Below, in pieces: positions 52,844-64,000 of a stretch of DNA of 64,000 nt (position 1 is its first letter; each line of letters opens with the position of its first letter). The notes under the pieces are model-generated. The model saw nothing but the letters and a program-made list of their open reading frames with translations. It did not search any database and was not told the DNA's origin. The DNA comes from Colocasia esculenta (lineage: Eukaryota > Streptophyta > Magnoliopsida > Alismatales > Araceae), in contig CM024755.1 in NCBI GenBank assembly GCA_014218235.1, forward strand, positions 80,545,960-80,609,959, written 5' to 3'. Made by a program: the position numbers and the translations under genes.

Positions 52844-54727
52844 GGTTAGGATCGGATGGGTGATGAATCAGATCTAGAAGGGGGGGCTGAATAGATCTAA
52901 CACTAATTAATGCGGAAGCTTAAGGAATTCAAAATTACTTCGAATCAGAGATCAATTCACCCAAACAATTTACTGATCTTAAGTGTGATTAGTGTGTGTG
53001 AGCAAATCAATTAGTAGTGTGAGCAAATCCTACGCATGATCTCTAGCGAGATACAAAGGCAAACCACAATTCAAACCACTGCACAGAGGATTTTTAGGTG
53101 GTTCGAAAATCACCTCCAGTGACTCCTACGTCCACCCTCACACAGTGAGGCCACACTACTCAAAACCTTGAGTACAACACACACTGGAGCACGACGACTC
53201 CAAACACCCTTGAGCACGACGACTCAAGAAACAACCGGAGCACGATGACTCCAAACCCTTGAGTACAATGACTCAAAGAAAACCCAGGAGATAGGTACGA
53301 TGACCTACTCCACAAACCACTTATGAGTACGACGACTCACAAGCACTTGAGCACAACGGCTCCAGAGCACTACGGCTCCAAACCTTTGGACCACGAAGGA
53401 TCCAAGTTCTGCTAGAACAAGCTCAGTTAGAGAATAGATCCTCTAGCCCGATCTATCTCAATACAAAGATAAAAAATAGAACAAACAGAATTAAGTGATT
53501 TGTGTAGAACACATACACAGATCACACAATGAAAATTGGATGAACACTCCAAGAAAATAAATGAAATAAATGTGACTTGGATGTTCCTTGATGAAGAAGA
53601 CTTGCAGAAGCTTGGATTGAAGACGCTTGAAGGAATTCGTTGGAGATCTTCTTCAATCCACGATGCTCTGCTTCAGTGGCATCCGTATTGCCAGTTCTTC
53701 TTCTTCCTTTGCTGCTCTTCTGCTCCTTAATCCGATGGCACTGCTCTGCTCCCTTTCTGGATGCTGATGCTTTATCCTCTCTCCTCTTCTCTTCTCTTCT
53801 TCTTCACATTCTCCTTCCAAACATCACTGCTCTGCTCCCTTTTTCTTTCTGCAGCCGCCACACACCATTCCTGGAGAAGTCTGGTCTCTCTCCTTGGATA
53901 CCTTGGAGTACAAGAAACAGGGTATATATAGCCCCATATGTCCATAAAGAGCCTTAGGGTGCGTGGGCACAAAAACCTAGGTCAAATCCCTTATTCCCAA
54001 GCAGCCACGTGTCCAAACAAAATCACGATTTTGAGTTTCAGCCGGAGTGTGTCGACACCACTAGGGAGTGTGTCGACACACTGTCCCAAACTGGCAGAAT
54101 TTGTTCTCTGGGAAGGGTCACTAGTGTCGACACTACTTCAGGCTGTGTCGACACACTGTCCAGAACTGCCAAACAGGTTTTCTGGGAACTAGATCTAGTG
54201 TCGACACCACTTGAGGATGTGTCGACACATAGTACAGACCTGTCAACTGGACTTCTGGGAGCTGGGACTAGTGTCGACACTACTTGATCCTGTGTCGACA
54301 CCCTTGACCTTTTTCTTCATTTTGCCTTGGGTTTGAAGCACTGTGTCGACACCAGTAGTGGGTGTGTCGACACTACCTTGACGAAATCTGTATACACCTG
54401 CAAATTAACACATAAATCATTAGTACAAGATATTATCATTAAATATGAGATGTTAAACATAAAAAATATGTTGTTTAAACATTATTGTGTTGTATAGAAT
54501 GTATAACATGTAACATATCATCATCAATCACAATATGTCATCAAAATCAAAGTATGTCATCATTAAAATCAAGTATGTCATCATTAAAATCAAAGTATGT
54601 CATCATTAAAATCAATATGTCATCATTAAAATCACAATATGTCATCATCAAAATCAAAGTATGAGTGATGTTCATGGTCATCATTAAAATATAATTTAGA
54701 AAATTCCAAAACACACTCAACCCAACA
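52844..54727 (-). repeat. 3' LTR of the second pol-less Copia element
   Basis: Contains, inverted, the hairpin array (about 53180-53410), the TATA region (about 53920-53935) and five pairs of GTGTCGACAC palindromes, and ends CTCAACCCAACA before the polypurine tract. Confidence 0.88.
54049..54373. repeat. Five pairs of GTGTCGACAC palindromes, each 21 bp apart
   Basis: Copies start at 54049/54070, 54124/54145, 54198/54219, 54271/54292 and 54343/54364. Every pair is offset by exactly 21 bp; pairs repeat every 72-75 bp. In element orientation they lie upstream of the TATA box. Confidence 0.95.
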
Positions 54728-54743
54728 ATCTCCCCCTTTTTGA
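54728..54743 (-). other. Polypurine tract of the second pol-less Copia element
   Basis: Reverse strand: AAAAAGGGGGAGAT at the LTR edge. Similar tracts at about 54831, 54892, 55892 and 56261. Confidence 0.85.
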
Positions 54744-55915
54744 TGATGACAAAACTATGCACAATCTCCCAATAGCTTGACTCCCTTGACTGCAATAACT
54801 TTCCTTGACCATATACACACTTTGAACTTTCTCCCCCTAGAGAAACTTTTACTTTCCCTCTTTAGAACTTTCTTTCTCCTCTTATAGACCTTTCTCCCCC
54901 TTTTGACAGCATCAAAAGATGGATAAAAGAGAGAAACAAAGATTGTAGGAGATCAAGAAATGAAATGAAGGAAATGAATGTTCAGAAATGATCAAAATAA
55001 GTGAGGCAACGTGATATGTCAAATGAGAGAAATTATTGTGTTTTTGTTATTGTGCACTAAAGTTTAATCACAAAGACACACTCAACACAAGATATACAAG
55101 ATATAATGATTTGAATGTGGTTAAAATAATGATGCAAATGTGAAATAAAGTGACCTATGTGAGTGAGCAGAAATATTTAACAAGGATGTTAGGAGCTTAA
55201 GTTTAACACAATGTAAAATAATAGGTCTAACTCAGTAAACATGAACTTTATTAAGGTCTTAAGCTTTTACATCCTGTCAATTTGATTTCTTTCATTTTTA
55301 ACTGGGAAAGAATACAAGAATAATTAGTTAAATCTCACTTTTCAGTGCAAGAGATCACATTGATCAGATGAAGACCTCCGATTACTCAGTGGTTTAACTT
55401 TCATTATCTCATACAGAGTTGAAAATTTGATTTCCACTTTTGACGCGAAACAAATCACTTTTTAGGTGAAATGGCCCGGTTACTCAGTGGTTCAAGAATT
55501 TGCATTGCTCTGTTTGTATCTTTCCAGATTGATCATTTTCTTTTGATGTTTTGCAGGAATATGATTGCTTTGACCAGAGAAGACATGACTACGAATTTAG
55601 AAAAATATTCTTAACATGTGGTACAAATGAAGCTTAAACAAGCACAAGTTAAATAGTAAAGCCACTCATGTGCCTACAAGTGTTGCAAGACATTTTAAAG
55701 ACATCAGTATTAAGATTGCTTAACCTTGAAATGATATGAATCTTTGAAATTAAACTAAATGCACAATGAGTTTAGTTTCAATGTTTTAATTCTCTCATAA
55801 GAAAATAGCACAATGACTCACAAATTCTGATGACTTTGGGGCGCAGTATAGACAACAAATGTCAAGTGAAATGAGTGAAGAATATACAATGACTCCCCCT
55901 CAACAATTGCATAAA

Positions 55916-56020
55916 GGAATCTTGGTACTTGGCAGAGACATATACTCACGCATAGTGAAAGTGTCCAGACAAGCCTAACTTGCCTTTCTTCAAATCACCA
56001 TTTGATATACCAAGAATGCC
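55916..56020 (-). ncRNA. Structured RNA repeat, minus-strand copy a
   Basis: Counterpart of copy 4. Reverse strand: P1 pairs ATTCTTGGTA with TACCAAGAT, with a G-C where copy 4 has a G-T wobble. P2 pairs ATGGTGA with TCACTAT; P3 pairs GGCAAG with CTTGTC. Confidence 0.65.
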
Positions 56021-56344
56021 AATGCAATGTGAGAGTGAGGAATTTATGTGCAAGAAGATTTGTCAATAAACTGAATGGAAGTTGTTGATAAATCAGATAT
56101 GAAAGAATATTTCTCCAGCATCACTCAAAGATTCTTTGACTCACTCACTTTCCCATAAGATATGCATGATATGAAATGATCATTTAAGCAGTTCAGATAT
56201 GATCATTCCAAACAGTTTGCACAGAAACAATATGAACATTTTGCACTTTTTCAAATTTACTCCCCCTTAATATGTGCATGGAATGAAAAAGCTAGCAAGC
56301 AATTCACACATGATTATGCACACAATTGGCTTTAAGCATAACAT

Positions 56345-56446
56345 GACTTCTGGTACTTGGCGGAGTATTTTACTCACGCATAATGATAGCTTCCAAACAA
56401 GCATAACTTGTTTTTCCACATGTCATCATTAATATACCAAAAAGTC
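56345..56446 (-). ncRNA. Structured RNA repeat, minus-strand copy b
   Basis: Counterpart of copy 2. Reverse strand: P1 pairs GACTTTTTGGTA with TACCAGAAGTC, an A-to-G change that keeps a wobble pair. P2, P3 and P4 are kept (GAGTA with TACTC). Confidence 0.65.
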
Positions 56447-56859
56447 AAAGCAGTTGATATGCACACAGAATCATGGGCACAGTTAAGCAAGCATGATACA
56501 CAAACATGATTCCAAATGTTAAAACACAAAGTTATTGTTGGGAGTAGCATCAGAATACATTTTCATTGTTCAGAAAAAAATCAAACATCATTTCAATTCA
56601 GCAATTCAAATTTGAAATGATAAAGAAGTTTTACCTGAATGGACTTCAATCCTTTTCAAAGATTTTACCTGTGTTCTCCAATCATTTCTTGCCTTGCACA
56701 ACCAATATCTTGAATCCATTTACAATGTATGGCTGCAAGACTCCTCAGCTTGCTGATCAAGCTGGTTTTGGGACCCACACTTGCTTGGGTCCTGCAATGA
56801 AATCAATGTTAGAGTGCAATAAAGATTTTGAATCCAAAATGATTTTATTTTTGGTATAG

Positions 56860-58560
56860 ATGCATTTCTTTCTTGATAGAACTATGAGCAGAATTAGTTC
56901 CAGATTTTCTTTTTGCCTGCTCAATGCATCTATGTTTTCATGAAGTTTTCTAATTTTGGATTTTTTAATTAAGCAGAAACAAAATGATTTGTGCAGCATT
57001 TCTATGCCTATACACATGGAATTTCTGAACATTTTCAGTATGAACATGATATTTATTCCTATGTGTATGAGCATATGCATTAGACTGAAATTTCTGAGCA
57101 TGCACAACAAAATCATTTATGTACCAACAGTCCCTAGAAATATGACCAATTGTATGACAATGAAAGCATTGGACTGATTTGGTATGTTTATTGAAATGTG
57201 ATCTCTATTCCAGCAAAATTTGGCTAAATGACCAGGTTTATTACAATTAAAGCAAATGAGATCATTCTTACCTGATACTTACCTTGGCATGTATGCATTT
57301 GCTGGAATCTCCTTTTCATATGAGGAGACTTACCATGAGGAGAAGGAGGTGCTTTTTGGTGGCTCTTGCATATGTGAATTTGGAACTTGCCTAGAGCTTT
57401 TTGGACTGATGGAGGAAGTAGATGAGTCTTCTTGACAGTAGCATTTTTCTTTTTCTCTGTCTATTTCTGAACAAGAACTTCACTAGTTTTTCATTAGAAT
57501 TAGCAGAGTTCTTGTTTGCAGCAGCTTTAACAAATGTTAATTTTGTTTTATTTTCATTTTTCTTGTCTCTCACAGAAGCAAGACTTGTGTATTTAATATT
57601 TTTCAATTCATGTCCAAGCTTCTGTTTTTCAGTTTTAATGCAACAACTTCTTTTTCTGAATTTGAATTTATTTAGCATGACATCTAAACCATTTTTCATC
57701 TTGTTCTTTTCATTTTCAAATTGAGCAATTTGTTTTTCCAAATCAGAATTTTATTACTTAAATTGCTACATCATTGTCCAAAGGTTTGTCATGCAACAAG
57801 CATTCAATCTTCCTTTTAGATGACTATTTTCTTCAACAAGTTGTTTGCATCTTTCATTTATTTGATGATCATGAGCCATGTTAGAAATCTGTTTGTTTAA
57901 TTGATCATTATCAAATTTGAAGTTTTCATTGAGATCAATCAATTTCCATTTCATTTTCTAGATCAATGACTTTTGATTTCAATAGCTCATGGTTTTCTTT
58001 CAATCATTCAGTTATTTTCACAGATTGAACTTCATCTTCCAAATGCCTTTCTCAGAATTTAAATTTTCAACTTCATTTTTCAAATTCTCATTTTCTTCTG
58101 GCCAATATTTTAATGTCCTTTCAAGTCTCTATTTTTAGTGTTCAACTTTGCATTAAGATTTTGCTCTTTTCATAGAATTCAATCAATCTATCATGAGACA
58201 TTCTTCATCTTCATCAGAATCAGAGTTAGAATACATAGATAGTCTAGAGTGGATGTACCTGACCTTGTAGACCCATTTGATTCTTGTTTTTGAAGAGGAT
58301 GAAGAATGCTCTGAGCTTAGAATGTGCAGTAGAGCCACAACCTTCTGAATTGTTGATTTTCTGGATTCATTGATGCTCTTTTTTGCCATAAAGTACTTGT
58401 GAATTCTTTTTGCTCCTTTTCTTTATGCTTCCTTTGAAAAACTTGATGAAAGTGAGACTGGGGATTTCTCTGAAGTATAACAGGAAATTCATGCAGATTA
58501 AAGAGATTTTCCATTATATCAAAACTCAAAAGACTATTAGATCTAATCACAGTGAATCAA
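56860..58560 (-). pseudogene. Gag of the second pol-less Copia element, deleted and decayed
   Basis: The minus strand keeps the later part of gag: a Lys/Glu-rich coiled coil (LIDLNENFKFDNDQLNKQ at about 57948; MEKQIAQFENEKNKMKNG at about 57741) and two zinc knuckles, CFNCNKPGHLAKFC and CFHCHTIGHISRDC (about 57260-57120). The N-terminal UBN2 part is absent: from the start the sequence jumps to a piece near 58440 that matches the middle of the plus-strand gag. A GPKQVWVPKPA end lies near 56790-56757. Many stops and shifts. Confidence 0.75.
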
Positions 58561-58700
58561 TGTAACAAGGAATTAGATCAACAATTAGAGTGATTAACCT
58601 GCAGAGAACAGTGAAAGATCAAGCAAACAGTTCAAGCAATTAACAGAGAGATCAAAACAGAAGCAATCAAATCAGATCAGTAACAGACATTAACCTGCTT

Positions 58701-58708
58701 GATACCAA
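58701..58708 (-). other. Primer-binding site of the second pol-less Copia element, altered
   Basis: Reverse strand TTGGTATCAAGC, where TTGGTATCAGAGC is usual; the last bases differ. Confidence 0.7.
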
Positions 58709-58710
58709 TT

Positions 58711-59319
58711 GTTAGGATCGGATGGGTGGATGAATCAGATCTAGAAGGGGGGGTTGAATAGATCTAACACCAATTAATGCGGAAGCTAAGCAATTCAAAA
58801 TTACTTCGAATCAGAGATCAATTCACCCAAACAATTTACTAATCTGAAGTGTGATTAGGTGTGTGAGCAAATCAATTAGTAGTGTGAGCGAAATCCCTAT
58901 GCATGCATCTAGCGGTACAAAGCAAACCACAATTCAACCACTACACAAAGGATTTTTAGGTGGTTCGGAAATCACCTCCAGTGACTCCTACGTCCACCCT
59001 TCACACAGTGAGGCCACACTACTCAAAACCTTGAGTACAACACACACTGGAGCACGACGACTCCAAACACCTAGCCGACGACTCAAGAAACAACCGGAGC
59101 ACGACGACTCCAACCCTTGAGTACAATGACTCAAGAAAACCATGAGATAGGTACGATGACCTACTCCACAAACCACTTATGAGTACGACGACTCACAAGC
59201 ACTTGAGCACAACGGCTCCAGAGCACTAGGCTCCAAACCTGACACGGCTCCAGCACTACGCTCCAAACCTTGGACCACGAAGGATCCAAGTTGCTAGAAC
59301 AAGCTCAGTTAGAGAAGAT
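58711..59319 (-). repeat. 5' LTR of the second pol-less Copia element, partial
   Basis: Starts TGTTAGGATCGG and follows the left LTR through the hairpin array (about 59045-59290) until the gap. Several short deletions relative to 52844-53430. Confidence 0.88.
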
Positions 59320-59419
59320 NNNNNNNNNNNNNNNNNNNNNNNNNNNNNNNNNNNNNNNNNNNNNNNNNNNNNNNNNNNNNNNNNNNNNNNNNNNNNNNNN
59401 NNNNNNNNNNNNNNNNNNN
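59320..59419. other. Assembly gap (100 N)
   Basis: Exactly 100 N, the usual placeholder for a gap of unknown size. The LTR on its left is not resumed on its right. Confidence 0.98.
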
Positions 59420-62400
59420 ATGTGCATAAGTGAGTGTATGTAAAGACATGTGTAATATGTGTGTTAAAATCGGAATGTGTAATGTGTAAGACTGTGCCAT
59501 GTGTGACACTGCTTCCATAGAGGGCCGTGGAACCGTACCATGGAAAAGTCCCCATGGGAAGGTTCAATGTGTTAAGATCCTAAGGGCATTAGGATGAAAT
59601 CCTTGAGGTGGACAAGTACCACTAGTTAGGGTGGAGACTTGTTCTCCCGGTCTGCGCAGTCTAAGACTCGTCACTGTATTGCCTAGGTGGCGTCTATGTG
59701 TATGTGTTATGTGATGTGTCCTTCTAATGGCGGTTTGGACTATGTGTCACGGCACTAAATTGTGAAAATGTGAATGTAAATTGTGAGATGTGAATGTGAC
59801 TATGTGTAAATTGTGTAGTGTGAATATGTGTAAATGTGCAATGTGTAAAAAGAGAACTATGTGCATGAGTGATTGTGCAAACATGTGAAACCAATAAGTT
59901 GGATTGTGAAATTGTGATCCATGATACATTAATGTGAAATTATGTTACAACAGAAACCTAGTTATGTTTATAGGAATGTTTTATATGTGTAAAAATACGT
60001 AGAATCCATGTTAGGAACAATTCTTGCTTATGTGTAAACGTTTCCATGTTCAAGTGCTATCACATTGTAGTTAAATTGGGAATGTAGCTCTCATGTGATA
60101 GAATGCGAATTGCTAAATCCATGTCAAAACAGCAACCTTAAAGTGTATAAAATGATAATGTGCATGTATAAGAATGTGTAGAAACCATGATAGGAATATC
60201 TCTTTTTATGCATGCAAGAATCCCATGTTTGGTTGCTTCCATGTTATAGCTTCATTTGAAATGTAGCTTTCATGTGATGACATGAGTAGAAAGCATGTGA
60301 TAGGATATCTATTTGGAATGGCTTAATTCATGTACCATGTGTTTTAAATTTTGTAGAATTATCATGATAGGTTGTCTTTATCCATGCCCAAGCATGCTAT
60401 ATGTTTTACTTTGTGAATTGAAATGAAAAACCTACTGTGATGTATGCATGTATGATGTGTGTGGTGTTATTTGCTGAGTCTTTTAGACTCATCCCTTGCT
60501 TCGGCGTATAGGTTTAGTTGGTGACCCTACGTCGTTAGAGGAGACCGTAGAGAGTGACTCCGAGCGTGGCGAGTAGCCTGGTGGAGTCGTCATCGTGACA
60601 TTTTGCTTTAATTGTATGTAATTGAGGCAATGTTGTAAGGTCTCGGGTCTTTAGTGAATCCTTATTGGGTCTGTAGTGGTTCTGTGTGGTCGACGACAAG
60701 ACCATTGTCGATGACTTGGGGTTGACGGCCAGGGCTTGCCGTTGAGTCAGAGTCAGCGTCCAACGATGTGAACGTTTGAGATTGAACTCAACGACATGGG
60801 ATTTGGACGTCAGTCTGTAGGCAGTTCAGTAGGCGACCAGTGATGTTGACGTCGACTGGTCGGGCCTGTTGAAATACGGCAGCCCGAGAGCAGAACCCTT
60901 TCTTCTCTTTTCCTCTCCTTCCCTCCACCTTTACTTTTCTTGATTTCCGCAGCTTCTGTTGGTTGATCTGAGCTCGTGGGAAGCCCCTGGATCGTGTGGC
61001 GTTGCTTGATCGGGCGGGAAACGTGAGATTTTGGTGTGATTCGCGCGGAGTCTTCGGGGGAATCCGGCGCGATTAGTGGCTGTTTGGGGATTTTTAAGGC
61101 TTTCTGAGGTAGGGACTTAACTCCTACAACCTTCCTCATCAAACCAGCATGCTCAATTAAGTGAGTTGGTGTGCAAATCATGGTTTAGGTTGGGTTGTAT
61201 CATGCCGGGATTTTGGGTAAATTGGACAATCTAGGCGTTAGACTGTTTAATTTCGTTGTGCTGGTAGTTTAGATTGATGAGAGGAAGTGTTTCCCTCCAT
61301 CAGTCGAGGTTCTGTTGGGTGGTTCTGCCCATTGGAACTGATTTGGTTCAGTTTGGGTTTAGGGGACTGATGATATCAACGTCCACATCTGTTGACGTTG
61401 AGATCTTCATGGGTGATTTAAACGACAAGGTCGATTGCCGTTTAATCAGGATAAACGACATGGTGAGTGCCGTTTACCTCATATTGGCGGAAATCGATGT
61501 GGCTGTTAATCTCCTGTCTCCCAGTAGACTTGAGTTGTGTGTTTAGAGGCGATTGACATGTGATGTCCGCCCTAATAGCACAAGTGAGCCAGGCTTAGAG
61601 TGTGACTCCGCCTGTGCATTTGAGTAGTTGTTTATGGCACGAGGTGTTTACTTTCTGTACGGGGTTTCAGACGTAGAGTGTGTTCCGTCTGTTGTACGCG
61701 CGTTGCGTTACCGTGTACCCGTTTCTGTTGTGTTACCTAGGCGTGGGTGCGACTCCGTCTAGACGACTAGTGTGTGGTTATCCTCCGCTAGTAAGCCAGG
61801 ACACCGAGTGTGACTCTGTCCTGTGCGTACTCCTTGTGGTGGTTTTGATCCGGTCTCCGTGGAGCCCCTTCTCTACCGCTAGGGTCAAGCGTAGGGGAAA
61901 AACTGGTCGTGGACCAGACGCGAGAGAGAGCGTCTGTAGTGTGCACACGTGGCTGGGGTTGAGAGCCTCTATGGTGACGGGACGCCGAGCCACAGACCCT
62001 AGCTGAGTCCTACTTGCTGTGTGTGTGAGTGTGTGTGTTACTGAGCCGCGAGGTTTACAGTTTTGTGTGTGGTGCGACATCTACTTACTTTCAGTTTTTA
62101 CTTTCCGCACTTTAGACTGTTACCGGTGGAGTTACTTTTCCCTACCGGGTCTCTTTTCTTGAGACTCACTCCCTTCCCTTTCAGGTGGGTCTTCGTCGAC
62201 TCCCGTTCCAGGCGAGTCTAGCCACTCCGGTGTTGGTGCTCCCTAGCTGCAGTGAGTAGTACCTTTTTGTAGTACTTCTGTACTCTGTACTTTGCTCAGA
62301 CTCTGAGGTTGTAAATGATATGTTCATATAGTGGAATTTTACAGCTTTACATGGTGTGTATCTTCTTACATATAGTCTCCTCGGACTTCACTTCCTACCC

Positions 62401-62766
62401 TTCCGAGCTTATCTCGTGGGTTAGCAGGTCAGAATTTGGGTTACTGGTTGTTACTGGTAATGCGGATTCTGTGTCGTTACAAATGTAATGAAACTATTAT
62501 GTAAATGGTGGACAAGCTATGTAATTTGATTTTTAGCACTTTATTTTTTTGTGGACTTTAGTTATCTTTAATTGTCTTTAAGTCATGTATGTTAAATGTG
62601 GATGATGAAATGAAGACAAGTAGTTCTTTTGCTTCCGCTACTCTGTATTTATATTTGTGAGCATCTCAATCGTATGTTATTGTTTGGGTAAATGTCCCAC
62701 TATGATGACGTTCATTATACCGACGTGGATTGGTATAATCGTACCGGTATAAAGAGGGTCGTCGCA
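59420..62766 (+). repeat. Long 5' LTR of another Gypsy element (left end in gap or unclear)
   Basis: The stretch ends GGGTCGTCGCA just before a primer-binding site, so its right part is an LTR. Its left part (59420-60350) is a TG-rich, AT-rich stretch with degenerate ATGTGTAAATGTG repeats; the middle (60500-62300) is GC-richer, with repeated GTGTGACTCYGTC-like motifs at about 61600-61820. The 5' edge is not seen, and part may be other sequence. No gene recognised. Confidence 0.55.
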
Positions 62767-62771
62767 GAGAT

Positions 62772-62783
62772 TGGTATCAGAGC
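62772..62783 (+). other. Primer-binding site of the right-hand Gypsy element
   Basis: TGGTATCAGAGC, five bases after the inferred LTR end. Confidence 0.85.
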
Positions 62784-62957
62784 AAACGGGTTGAGATTGC
62801 ACATGAATATATATGAATCATCATCTTCATTACATGCAAAATCTTCATAGATTGTCCACATGTGTAGAATTGATTAATAATGAATGAAAAATAGATAAGA
62901 AAATGGTTAGGAAATAAATTAACGTAGCTCTAATGGTGGCTGAAATTTATTGCAGCC

Positions 62958-64000
62958 ATGGCTTCGAGAGGTAGGCGTGGCGGAGCGCCGTCCCGTGAGG
63001 ACGAGCCGAGACGTGAGGAGTGGGCGGAGCAGCAGGCCCCGGCACCATAGGGTCCTGTACTTCCTCCACCGCCGCCTGTGGATTATGGAGTGTTCATGCA
63101 AGGTCTTGTGCAGGCCATGCAGATGCAGGCTCACACTCAGGCTGCACTCCAAGCCCAGTTGGAGGCTCAGGTTAGAATGGCGAAACAATTAGTAGTATGT
63201 TTTATTTTAATTATATGATATTATGTTGATTGTGTATTGCTTGTTGAGTACTGTAGCAGGCTCAAGTTCCAGCTCAGGACCATGGTGGACCTTCCATCAT
63301 GGAAAGATTCAAGAGGATGCTGCCACCCTCTTTTAAGGGGGAGAGCGATCCGTTACTAGCAGAAAGATGGATGAGGGAGATCGAGAAGATCTTCTGAGCT
63401 ATTAGGTGTGCGGATGAGGATAAGGTTACTTTAGCCACCTATATGCTGCAGGTATGTGCTAGTTTATTTGTTTATATTCCCTGGTAAGTTATATTTGTTT
63501 AGATGGTGCTTATGAACGGTGTACTGCAGGAAAGAGCTGATGTATGGTGGGCTTCATTACTACGTACACGGTTTGAGGACGGCGCGGTTGATGTTGCTTG
63601 GGACGAGTTCGTGAGGCTCTTTCGGGCCAAGTCCGTCCCCGAGCATATTCAAGATCAGATGGAGCAGGAGTTCCTCTCCTTGACTCAAGGCTCCATGACC
63701 GTGCTCGAGTATGAGGCCAGGTTTGCAGAACTATCTAAGTATGCACCTCATATTGTGGCAGATGAGTGCAGGAAGGTGAAGAAGTTCGTGATGGGCCTGA
63801 AGCCATCACTGAGGACGAGGCTAGTGGCGTTTGACCATCGCACCTTGGACGAGGCACTTAGTGCTGCTTGTAGACAAGAGGGCGAGATGTAGCAATATCT
63901 GGAAGAGAAGAAGGCTTCGCAGAAGAGGCCTGCAGCTACGTTCTAGTGGCAGGACAAGAAGAAAGTGGTGTACCAGACACAGCAGCGATCAGTAGCAGTC
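62958..64000 (+). pseudogene. Gypsy gag with two intron-like insertions and several stops
   Basis: The ATG at 62958 starts an Arg/Glu-rich leader, then a Gln-rich helix (QAMQMQAHTQAALQAQLEAQ). At 63171 a GT...AG segment (63171-63259, AT-rich) interrupts the frame. Sequence resumes in the same phase with MERFKRMLPPSFKGESDP and CADEDKVTLATYMLQ, is interrupted again by GT...AG (63452-63529), and resumes with ERADVWWASLLRTRFEDG and MTVLEYEARFAELSKYAPHI, the usual retrotransposon gag domain. Both segments fall between whole codons. In-frame stops at 63048 (TAG), 63395 (TGA), 63890 (TAG) and near 63943 (TAG) show decay. The zinc knuckle and pol would lie beyond the window. Confidence 0.8.

Larger units (their letters stand above)
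52844..59319 (-). mobile_element. Second pol-less SIRE-like Copia element, minus strand, cut by gap
   Basis: A 3' LTR (52844-54727), polypurine tract, about 4-kb internal region and 5' LTR (58711 to the gap). It is the same family as 17755-26933: same gag end, same structured RNA repeats, same hairpin array, and no pol. The left LTR starts GGTTAGGATC where TGTTAGGATC is expected. The internal region is shorter because most of the N-terminal gag is deleted. Confidence 0.85.

Noticed and set aside
59256..59567. ORFs running through the N gap
   Set aside because: They contain only unknown residues across the gap and no recognised sequence.
61600..61820. Hairpin array like that of the Copia LTRs
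   Set aside because: Repeated GTGTGACTCYGTC-like motifs are present, but their flanks do not pair consistently; left as part of the LTR.

Overview
This is repeat-dense nuclear DNA from a flowering plant, probably a monocot. Evidence: one intron-containing plant gene with GC-rich exons (a SABATH carboxyl methyltransferase), plant-type LTR retrotransposons (SIRE-like Ty1/Copia; Tat-lineage and chromodomain Ty3/Gypsy), an En/Spm CACTA transposon, PIF/Harbinger-like MITEs and a tRNA-type SINE. There are no bacterial-style operons. The species is inferred only loosely.

Layout. 1-1986: 5' part of a minus-strand Copia element (intact gag start, primer-binding site, LTR). 1987-6472: AT-rich spacer with a PIF-like element carrying a GC-rich cargo (2983-4157), a SINE with a 16-bp target duplication (4712-4942) and a compound MITE (5199-6096). 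6893-9240: SABATH gene with TATA box and four exons, interrupted by an in-frame TGA. 9259-28597: a Tat-lineage Gypsy element on the minus strand, inserted 18 bp after the SABATH stop. It carries an antisense extra gene (10402-12285) and a minisatellite (12605-13292), and is itself split by a plus-strand Copia element (17755-26933) flanked by GCCTC on both sides. 28598-28755: displaced 3' flank of the SABATH gene with an AATAAA. 28756-30793: 5' part of a second Tat-type element, plus strand. 30794-32735: 3' LTR and tail of a minus-strand SIRE-like element. 32736-52843: a CACTA transposon, minus strand, with a 178-bp satellite array, two transposase genes in pieces, and a ~14-kb insert at 37533-51697. 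That insert is a solo LTR (flanks GGACA) holding a complete chromodomain Gypsy element (39079-50996, flanks GGCTC). 52844-59319: a second SIRE-like element, minus strand, cut by an assembly gap (59320-59419). 59420-64000: long LTR and a decayed gag of another Gypsy element.

The most interesting material is in the two related Copia elements (17755-26933 and 52844-59319). Neither has a recognisable pol. In its place, the plus-strand copy has four copies of a ~105-nt repeat that folds into the same three-way-junction RNA, with base changes that compensate in every helix; the minus-strand copy keeps two. Their LTRs also hold an array of about nine short hairpins with compensating stem changes, and pairs of GTCGAC-centred palindromes exactly 21 bp apart. 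The palindrome pairs recur, at 20-22 bp, in the other SIRE-like LTR family. A further oddity is the gag at 62958-63892, interrupted by two GT-AG, phase-0 intron-like segments.

Limits: many one-base indels separate otherwise near-identical LTRs, so some frameshifts may be assembly errors. Family names come from motif recognition, not searches.
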